NCBI GenBank assembly: GCA_030146155.1
Contig: JASLCF010000140.1
Span: 1-5,467, forward strand
Length of the DNA: 5,467 bases
From: Savagea sp.
Lineage (GTDB): Bacteria; Bacillota; Bacilli; Bacillales_A; Planococcaceae
Direction: 5' to 3'
Shown here: positions 1 to 4,262 of the stretch, piece after piece
Numbering within the stretch: the stretch's first letter is position 1
How the letters are laid out: the number at the start of each line of letters is the position of its first letter
Notes under the pieces: model-generated
Databases searched by the model: none
What the model was told of the DNA's origin: nothing
What the model saw: only the letters and a program-made list of their open reading frames with translations
Position numbers and translations under genes: made by a program

Positions 1-2031
1 GGTGGACATGAGTCTGATTTTGGCTTGTATACGGGGAACCATCGAGACAAAGATGCCAAATATGTGTTTGCGACCATTCAAACACTGGCACGTGATACAC
101 ATCTCCATCAATTTGCGAACGATCATTTTGATTATATTTTAATCGATGAAGTACATAAAGCAGGGGCAGCTTCTTACCGAAAATTAATGGCGTATTTCCG
201 ACCTGATTTCTATTTTGGCATGACTGCGACACCTGATCGAACAGATGGTGAAAATATTTATGAGTTATTTGATTACACGGTGGCTTATGATATTCGTCTA
301 CAAGATGCTTTAGAAGCTAATTTACTTGCTCCTTTCCATTATATTGGAGTGACCGCGTATGAAATGGACGGCTTATTAGAAACCAAAACCGAGCAATTGA
401 AGTATTTAGTACTAGATGAGCGTATCGATTATATTTTAGACAAAATAAATTACTATGGTTATTCAGGTGAACGAGTGGTCGGCTTAATGTTTTGTAGTCT
501 CGTTGAAGAAGCTGAACAATTGTCGACATTATTAAATGAAAGAGGGTTACGAACGGTAGCTCTTTCAGGTAAGCATAGACCAGAAGAACGAGAAGCGGCA
601 GTGCAACAACTCGAGAACGGGGAACTTGATTACATTTTAACAGTGGACATCTTTAATGAAGGAATTGATATCCCGTCGATTAACCAAATTGTGATGCTGC
701 GTCAAACAGAATCAAGCATCGTCTTTATCCAACAACTGGGCCGAGGGTTGCGTAAATCTAATCAAAAAGAGTTTGTTACAGTCATTGATTTTATCGGCAA
801 TTATCAAAAGAACTATTTAATCCCGATTGCGTTATCTGGCGATCAGTCGATGAATAAGGAAACCATTCGTCGTACGGTACAAGAACCGAGTTTTTTAACA
901 GGCATTTCTACTATTCATTTTGAACAAATCGCCAAAGAGCGAATATTTGAATCGATTAATGCGAGTCGCCTCACTTCTTTTTTAGTCATTCAAGAAGCCT
1001 ACGAACAATTGAAAAATCGCTTGGGGCGTCAACCGTTGTTAGTCGATTTCATTCACAATCATTCACTCGATCCGGTTGTTCTTGTCGATGAACATGATAA
1101 TGGCAGTAAGCACAATATGAACAGTTATTATGAAGTGTTGGTGCGCTTGAACGAAGTAGAGACGCCATTGCCTGAACGTCATCAACAAACGTTATTATTT
1201 TTATCGAAAGAATGCTTGCCAGGCAAACGACCACATGAATTACTGCTGTTAGAAGCGTTAATGGATGCTCCGAATCATCGGTTAGCCATTAAAGCTTATG
1301 AGGACTTGTTAGTCGCAAAAGGCATTTCGTTTGACGAACAGACTCTTCGCTCAGTAGAACGTGTACTGTCCCTTGATTTCTTTGTGACAGCTGATCAAAA
1401 GAAGTATGGGCGACAACCTTTTGTGACGAAAACCGAGCAGCACTATGTACTCGCAGATTTCGTTCAAGAAGGATTGAATCACGGATTTGCGAACCGCCTC
1501 ATCCGTGATACGATTGAAGCGGGTTTACTGCGTTCAACCCGTTACGACGCTACCCAAAGATTAACAATCAATGAAAAATACAGTCGAAAAGATGTCTGTC
1601 TTTTGTTAAATTGGGAGAAAGACGAGAAAGGCACGATGTTTGGTTATCGATTAAAACATGGCACTTGTCCGATTTTTATCAAATACGCCAAAGATAATGC
1701 GGTATCAGCAAGTGTAAAATACGGAGACCAATTCATTAACCGCCATGTCTTGAAGTGGTATACGAGAAATAATCGTACGCTTGCTTCTAAAGAAGTGCGT
1801 GAATTATTACAGATGCCCGAAAAGAAGGAAGAAATGCATATTTTCGTCATGAAAAATGAATCAGAGGGTGCGCATTATTACTATTTAGGGGAGTCTGAGA
1901 TTCAGTTAGATAGTGTGCAAGAAGAGACGATAGTGAATGAAGAGCAACAAGAATTACCCATCGTTTCAATGCATTTAGCCCTTCAACAAGAAGTAGATGC
2001 GACATTGTATCATTATATTACGTCGACTTGA
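1..2031 (+). CDS. DEAH-type superfamily 2 helicase with C-terminal DUF3427 region (5' end outside window)
   Basis: The frame is open from base 1, so the TTG at 25 is not taken as the start; the gene begins upstream. The 676 visible residues contain motif II DEVH (49-52), motif III TATP (75-78), an 'FNEGIDIP' motif V region, and motif VI QLGRGLR (245-251), so most of the two RecA-like domains is present. The Walker A motif is missing, as is any N-terminal domain; family members of this architecture often carry a phospholipase D-like nuclease there and reach over 900 residues. From about residue 300 onward the protein matches the DUF3427 type, including 'EKYSRKDVCLLLNWEKDE', 'CPIFIKY' and 'NRTLASKEV'. 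It is presumably a cytoplasmic ATP-dependent nucleic-acid translocase. Such proteins are frequent in defence islands, but the exact role is unknown. No damage is visible up to the TGA stop. No convincing terminator follows. Family assignment is from motifs; the defence role is inference. Confidence 0.9.
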   Translation, partial: GGHESDFGLYTGNHRDKDAKYVFATIQTLARDTHLHQFANDHFDYILIDEVHKAGAASYRKLMAYFRPDFYFGMTATPDRTDGENIYELFDYTVAYDIRLQDALEANLLAPFHYIGVTAYEMDGLLETKTEQLKYLVLDERIDYILDKINYYGYSGERVVGLMFCSLVEEAEQLSTLLNERGLRTVALSGKHRPEEREAAVQQLENGELDYILTVDIFNEGIDIPSINQIVMLRQTESSIVFIQQLGRGLRKSNQKEFVTVIDFIGNYQKNYLIPIALSGDQSMNKETIRRTVQEPSFLTGISTIHFEQIAKERIFESINASRLTSFLVIQEAYEQLKNRLGRQPLLVDFIHNHSLDPVVLVDEHDNGSKHNMNSYYEVLVRLNEVETPLPERHQQTLLFLSKECLPGKRPHELLLLEALMDAPNHRLAIKAYEDLLVAKGISFDEQTLRSVERVLSLDFFVTADQKKYGRQPFVTKTEQHYVLADFVQEGLNHGFANRLIRDTIEAGLLRSTRYDATQRLTINEKYSRKDVCLLLNWEKDEKGTMFGYRLKHGTCPIFIKYAKDNAVSASVKYGDQFINRHVLKWYTRNNRTLASKEVRELLQMPEKKEEMHIFVMKNESEGAHYYYLGESEIQLDSVQEETIVNEEQQELPIVSMHLALQQEVDATLYHYITST

Positions 2032-2064
2032 TGTGAAGGGAAGTAGGCAATTCTATAGGTCTAG

Positions 2065-2130
2065 ACTATATTCGCTACGGCATTTGGGATAGTACTGGGA
2101 ACGATATTGAATAAGTACTTTGTGGAATAA
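2065..2130 (+). pseudogene. remnant of the C-terminus of a membrane permease-like protein
   Basis: After an in-frame TAG at 2062-2064, 21 codons ending in TAA read as a hydrophobic helix followed by a short polar tail, with core 'FATAFGIVLGTILNKYFVE'. This looks like the last transmembrane segment of a transporter; nucleobase (NCS2-type uracil/xanthine) permeases end in a similar way. No start codon or other part of the gene is present, so this would be a relic of an otherwise deleted gene. It is too short to identify firmly, and a chance hydrophobic frame is possible. Confidence 0.35.
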
Positions 2131-2160
2131 CTATTGAGCCAACAGCTTTGAGGTGATCGA

Positions 2161-2199
2161 TTGAAGAAATTAAAGAAACAATTATTAAACTGGTACTAG
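2161..2199 (+). pseudogene. 12-codon stub with ribosome binding site, probable truncated gene start
   Basis: A GAGGTGAT Shine-Dalgarno (2150-2157) precedes a TTG codon and the peptide LKKLKKQLLNWY, then TAG. The basic 'MKKLKKQLL' style is typical of real N-termini in low-GC Gram-positives, and the position just after the permease-like tail would suit the next gene of an old operon. The following sequence has stops in this frame (TAG at 2215-2217, TAA at 2230-2232). I cannot name the parent gene. It could also be chance. Confidence 0.3.
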
Positions 2200-2227
2200 T
2201 ATGGATTTATGGACACAAGTTAGTTAA

Positions 2228-2362
2228 GTCTCTAACCTAAGAATAGAGAGGACGTGTCGGGCATGAAACGATTATCTAACTAAGTGTAACCTATCCAGCA
2301 TTCCCCTATTGAAGATAGCGGTGGTTCAACTTATTAACATGGATCCAGTTATAAAAAAATAA
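2228..2362 (+). pseudogene. decayed C-terminal fragment of a transposase, resembling the IS110 family
   Basis: One frame, bounded by a TAA at 2225-2227 and a TAA at 2360-2362, reads through a single TGA (2264-2266) as 'IERTCRA*NDYLTKC', about 15 further residues, then 'KIAVVQLINMDPVIKK'. With the TGA restored to Gly (one base, GGA to TGA), it gives the 'RT.(R/K)AGN.YL' block followed about 20 residues later by 'DPVIK'. That is how the C-terminal transposase_20 domain of IS110/IS116/IS902 transposases usually reads (RAGN.YLRK..., then DP.IK.YY). It would therefore be a dead insertion-sequence scrap, truncated just before the final segment. The rest of the element is not visible. Family assignment is by remembered motif only and is tentative. 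Confidence 0.4.
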
Positions 2363-2497
2363 ATATAAGAAATAGTATCAATTATAGAGTTTATAATAGC
2401 CTTTGTAGGAGATACTTAGTTATAATGAGGGGAGAGGTTGATTATGAATAGCAATTGAGATCTCCTTAAAAATGTGATTTACTTGAGTTATTAAAAA
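2363..2497 (+). other. AT-rich non-coding leader of the toxin-antitoxin module
   Basis: No gene is supported here. The stretch holds two TATAAT hexamers 29 bases apart (2392-2397 and 2421-2426) and a four-codon open frame, ATG AAT AGC AAT TGA (2444-2458), with a purine-rich GGGGAGAGG ribosome-site-like sequence at 2429-2437. It is the only space in which a promoter for the downstream antitoxin and fic genes could lie, apart from read-through from upstream. Confidence 0.5.
2392..2426 (+). promoter_or_regulatory. candidate -10 boxes for the antitoxin-fic operon
   Basis: Two perfect TATAAT hexamers lie at 2392-2397 and 2421-2426, giving expected transcription starts near 2404 and 2433, roughly 80-110 bases before the antitoxin start. 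Neither has a good TTGACA-like -35 hexamer at 16-18 base spacing nor a TGn extension. In such AT-rich sequence these may be chance, so the call rests mainly on position upstream of an intact operon. Confidence 0.35.
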
Positions 2498-2503
2498 GAG
2501 AGG
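2498..2503 (+). promoter_or_regulatory. ribosome binding site deciding the antitoxin start
   Basis: GAGAGG lies 8 bases before ATG 2512. A GTG at 2503-2505 is also in frame but overlaps this Shine-Dalgarno sequence and has none of its own at a usable distance, so the ATG is the better start. Confidence 0.75.
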
Positions 2504-2511
2504 TGCATGAC

Positions 2512-2697
2512 ATGATAGCAACTGAACGGATTAAACGAGAAAAACAGATTCAATTTGCAGTAGGTATGGCTGCACTTGATGGTGGTAAACCTACAACATT
2601 TACACAACAATTATTAGATGAATATAAAGATGGTCGTATTACATCTAGACAACTAAAAAAAGCCATTATCCAGCAATACGTGAAAGTGCAACAGTAG
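2512..2697 (+). CDS. VbhA-type antitoxin of a Fic toxin
   Basis: This small 61-residue protein is expected to bind the neighbouring Fic protein and block its ATP site. It shows the layout of the VbhA antitoxin family: a charged first helix (ERIKREKQIQFAVGMAALDG), then a 'PTTFTQQLLDEYKDGRIT' middle and a closing helix, as in class I Fic inhibitors. The family inhibitory motif is (S/T)xxxE(G/N); here the aligned residues read MAALDG, with Met for Ser/Thr and Asp for the inhibitory Glu. The ATG at 2512 is chosen over the in-frame GTG at 2503 because GAGAGG sits 8 bases upstream of it. The stop TAG is followed immediately by the fic ATG, so the two are one operon and probably translationally coupled, antitoxin first. 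Family membership is clear from motif and context; the effect of the altered motif is unknown. Confidence 0.85.
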   Translation: MIATERIKREKQIQFAVGMAALDGGKPTTFTQQLLDEYKDGRITSRQLKKAIIQQYVKVQQ

Positions 2698-3423
2698 ATG
2701 GATCCATATATTCATGATAAATCAAAACTATTAATCAATAAGCTCAATATTCAAGATGAACAGCAACTGATTGATATCGAAGCGCAACTTTTAATAGCAG
2801 GTCTGATTGACATTCAATCTATTATGGATGATATCGACTTTTATCAATATCACTCATTACAAGTTATTCATCATTTCTTATTTGAAGAACTGTATGAGTG
2901 GGCTGGAGATTTTCGAATAGTTAATATTTATAAAAGTGAAAAATTACTAAATGGTTTATCGATTACGTATAGTGATCATACTAATATTAAAAATGATTTA
3001 CAAAATATTTTTAACTGGATGAAAGAACAGATATGGTCACGTCAAAATCCACAATTATCTTACTTGTTTTCAAAATTAATGACTGATATTTGGCGTGTTC
3101 ACCCTTACCGTGAAGGTAACACTCGTACTGTCTCAATTTTCATGAAACTATTTGCTGAACAACATGATTTATCTTTTAATGCAGAGCTGCTTTCTCAAAA
3201 TGCCGGATATTTGCGTAATGCGCTTGTGATGGCTGCAGTTGAGGAAGCACCAGAACCAATTTATTTAAATAAAATCATTACAGATGCCTTACATTTGAAT
3301 CATATTAATACTTCTATAGAATCGGCAGAACAATCAAAAGAAAAATATGAAACAATTGGTCAACATAACGTAACCAACTATGTTGAAAAGCCATTTGAAA
3401 CGAGTAAAGATAAAGAGGAGTAG
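2698..3423 (+). CDS. Fic-domain toxin (predicted nucleotidyl/AMP transferase)
   Basis: Fic proteins usually transfer AMP from ATP to a target protein; the class I member VbhT AMPylates type II topoisomerases. This 241-residue protein has the expected parts: an N-terminal helix region, the flap segment 'ELYEWAGDFRIVNIYKSEK' (about 64-82), and the FIC loop HPYREGNTRTVS (135-146). The catalytic His135, Glu139, Gly140, Asn141 and first Arg (Arg143) are kept. The second Gly of GNGR is Thr142, Phe is Tyr137, and the final Arg of HxFx(D/E)GNGRxxR is Ser146. GNTR versions occur in other Fic proteins, so it may well be active. Residues after about 200 form a polar, charged tail with no recognised domain. 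The ATG directly abuts the antitoxin stop (TAGATG) and no Shine-Dalgarno is visible, so translation likely depends on re-initiation, keeping toxin below antitoxin. The target is unknown. The reading frame is intact, unlike its neighbours. Confidence 0.92.
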   Translation: MDPYIHDKSKLLINKLNIQDEQQLIDIEAQLLIAGLIDIQSIMDDIDFYQYHSLQVIHHFLFEELYEWAGDFRIVNIYKSEKLLNGLSITYSDHTNIKNDLQNIFNWMKEQIWSRQNPQLSYLFSKLMTDIWRVHPYREGNTRTVSIFMKLFAEQHDLSFNAELLSQNAGYLRNALVMAAVEEAPEPIYLNKIITDALHLNHINTSIESAEQSKEKYETIGQHNVTNYVEKPFETSKDKEE

Positions 3424-3454
3424 CTATAGTTGCTAATCCTTTTTATCTTTTTTT
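3406..3454 (+). terminator. strong intrinsic terminator overlapping the fic stop codon
   Basis: A 19-base arm (3406-3424) pairs with 3432-3450 around a 7-base loop, with only one G-T wobble and one G/A mismatch: AAAGATAAAGAGGA against TCCTTTTTATCTTT, then TAGC against GCTA. A run of seven T follows (3448-3454). The stem includes the last five fic codons and its TAG stop. It ends the antitoxin-fic transcript. The A-rich left arm means it could also act on the minus strand. Confidence 0.85.
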
Positions 3455-3540
3455 ATGTCATTAATATAGTTCCACTTTAAGTATGATGATTAATTGTAGA
3501 GAGTTATTTGAATTCATTCTAACATAAGTAGAAATTTGAT

Positions 3541-3550
3541 AAGTATACTT
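3541..3550. promoter_or_regulatory. palindrome AAGTATACTT upstream of the parA remnant
   Basis: This perfect 10-base palindrome contains a -10-like TATACT and lies 30 bases before the ParA-type start codon. A related inverted repeat, ACTT-T-AAGT, lies at 3474-3482. ParA-type partition operons are commonly autoregulated from operators at their promoter, so these could be relic operator sites, but short AT-rich palindromes also occur by chance. Confidence 0.25.
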
Positions 3551-3580
3551 TGGGTAATATGTTGAAGGGGGAATATTTGT

Positions 3581-3706
3581 ATGGCTACTACAATTGTTGT
3601 AGGAAATTGTAAAGGTGGCGTTGGTAAAACAAAAGGATCTGTGATGATGAGTTGAGAATTAGTCACCCATTTTAATAAGAAGGTATTGCTTGTAAATATG
3701 CATTAA
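3581..3706 (+). pseudogene. truncated, interrupted ParA-family partition ATPase
   Basis: An AAGGGGG ribosome site (3565-3571) precedes ATG, and the frame opens as MATTIVVGNCKGGVGKTKG, holding the deviant Walker A box KGGVGKT of ParA/MinD/Soj ATPases. After 24 codons there is a TGA (3653-3655). The same frame then continues as ELVTHFNKKVLLVNMH and stops at TAA (3704-3706). In intact relatives the break point reads 'LS.EL' without a stop, and the last part reads 'VLLVDMDPQ' (the Walker A' region). The gene thus has one nonsense mutation and is cut off after about 40 of the usual 250-300 codons, and no parB-like partner follows. ParA proteins of this kind segregate plasmids or integrative elements, so this is likely a relic of a plasmid backbone. 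The family call is firm; the origin is inference. Confidence 0.85.
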
Positions 3707-3869
3707 AAAGAAAAATACTTTTTGAACTGAACGTTTTTTCATCAAAATAAGTATCAACAAGTTTTTCATTGTATAAATCCGCCATCATAAATACCAGTCC
3801 GTCTTTACTCGATTGAATCATTTCTTTTTCTATTAAGTGTTTAATGGAAGCTAGGTACTGCTGTTTCAA
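3707..3869 (-). pseudogene. minus-strand coding fragment, possibly a winged-helix C-terminus
   Basis: The minus strand is open from 3932 down to a TAA at 3672-3674, while the plus strand is full of stops in this part. The translation from a TTG at 3867-3869 has a protein-like composition: 'YLASIKHLIEKEMI', 'DGLVFMMADLYNEKLVDTYF'. A helix followed by 'LIEKEMI...DGLVFMMAD' is how the winged-helix tail of many small AAA ATPases and some regulators reads. I do not recognise the parent gene. Both ends run into other debris (antisense to the parA fragment below about 3706 and to the IS30 fragment above about 3870), so only the middle is likely genuine. No ribosome site is evident. It is probably a gene fragment trapped between two rearrangement points. 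Confidence 0.3.
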
Positions 3870-4015
3870 TACATAGGAAAGAAAAAGGTGATATGTACTC
3901 TTCCTAATAACAGAAGAAGCAAGTACTTCAACTCATTAATCATCGTACAAGAAAATGTCTTGACTGGAAAACTGCATACGAGGCACTTGAAGAAGAACTG
4001 TTGCACTTAATTTGA
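3866..4015 (+). pseudogene. C-terminal remnant of an IS30-family transposase with two stop codons
   Basis: The frame ending in TGA at 4013-4015 reads 'QKKQVLQLINHRTRKC' and then 'LDWKTAYEALEEELLHLI'. This is the recognisable end of IS30-type transposases (usually 'NNRPRKCLGWKTPYE' and 'VLHL'). Two adjacent TAA codons (3905-3910) break the frame, and before them 'RKEKGDMYSS' may be the preceding transposase segment. The rest, including most of the DDE catalytic domain, is absent. In many IS30-family elements the terminal inverted repeat overlaps the last transposase codons; here TTGCACTTAATTTGAC at 4001-4016 has that character. The element cannot transpose. The left boundary is uncertain because the sequence upstream of about 3875 changes to an unrelated minus-strand frame. 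Confidence 0.8.
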
Positions 4016-4017
4016 CA
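4012..4017 (+). promoter_or_regulatory. outward-facing TTGACA -35 hexamer at the IS30 right end
   Basis: A perfect TTGACA overlaps the transposase stop codon and points towards hsdM. Insertion-sequence ends often carry such outward -35 boxes that form hybrid promoters with a neighbouring -10. No good -10 lies at 16-18 bases here (AATCTT at 17), so activity is doubtful. Confidence 0.3.
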
Positions 4018-4175
4018 AACTATTTTGAAAAATAAATCTTTGGATAATTGGATTACTGTATATTTCTAATAAAGAGATTAATGGGAATTCATGAATTTAA
4101 ATGCAAATACATTGCATTCTGGCAATGGTTTTTTTATATAGGTGATGGTAATTATCTATGCGCCGCCACTTTATT
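4016..4175 (+). other. non-coding spacer between IS30 remnant and hsdM promoter
   Basis: AT-rich with stops in all frames; no gene is supported. It contains the overlapping hairpins at 4100-4135 and a short GC-rich patch (GCGCCGCC, 4160-4167) that stands out from its surroundings but matches nothing I recognise. Confidence 0.5.
4110..4135 (+). terminator. small hairpin with T-run, possible intrinsic terminator
   Basis: CATTGC (4110-4115) pairs with GCAATG (4122-4127) across a six-base loop and is followed, after one G, by seven T (4129-4135). The stem is short. An alternative perfect 7-bp hairpin, AATGCAA/TTGCATT (4100-4106 with 4112-4118), overlaps its left arm and would exclude it. It could stop read-through from the debris region before the hsdM promoter. 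Confidence 0.45.
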
Positions 4176-4204
4176 GTGACAATGCTTTAAAATGTTGGTA
4201 TGAT
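4176..4204 (+). promoter_or_regulatory. sigma-A-type promoter of hsdM
   Basis: GTGACA (4176-4181, five of six matches to TTGACA) is separated by 17 bases from TATGAT (4199-4204, five of six matches to TATAAT). A TG dinucleotide at 4196-4197 makes an extended -10. The expected transcription start near 4211 leaves a leader of about 50 bases before hsdM. This is the best promoter in the window and suggests that the restriction-modification genes are transcribed independently of the debris upstream. Confidence 0.7.
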
Positions 4205-4262
4205 AGGGATAATGAAGTATTAAAATGGTAATTTATAGATTTATTTAAATGGAGGGATCATT

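Noticed and set aside
25..27. TTG as the start of the helicase gene
   Set aside because: The frame is open to base 1 and the protein would lack Walker A; the gene is simply cut by the window edge.
317..529. Minus-strand open frames inside the helicase (also 1049-1234 and 1644-1850)
   Set aside because: All are antisense to a well-supported helicase frame and have no protein-family character.
2430..2465. GGAGA ... TCTCC inverted repeat in the antitoxin leader
   Set aside because: Only five pairs with a loop of over 20 bases; not a credible structure or operator.
2503..2511. Upstream GTG start for the antitoxin
   Set aside because: It overlaps the GAGAGG Shine-Dalgarno that serves ATG 2512, and no ribosome site stands at a usable distance before the GTG.
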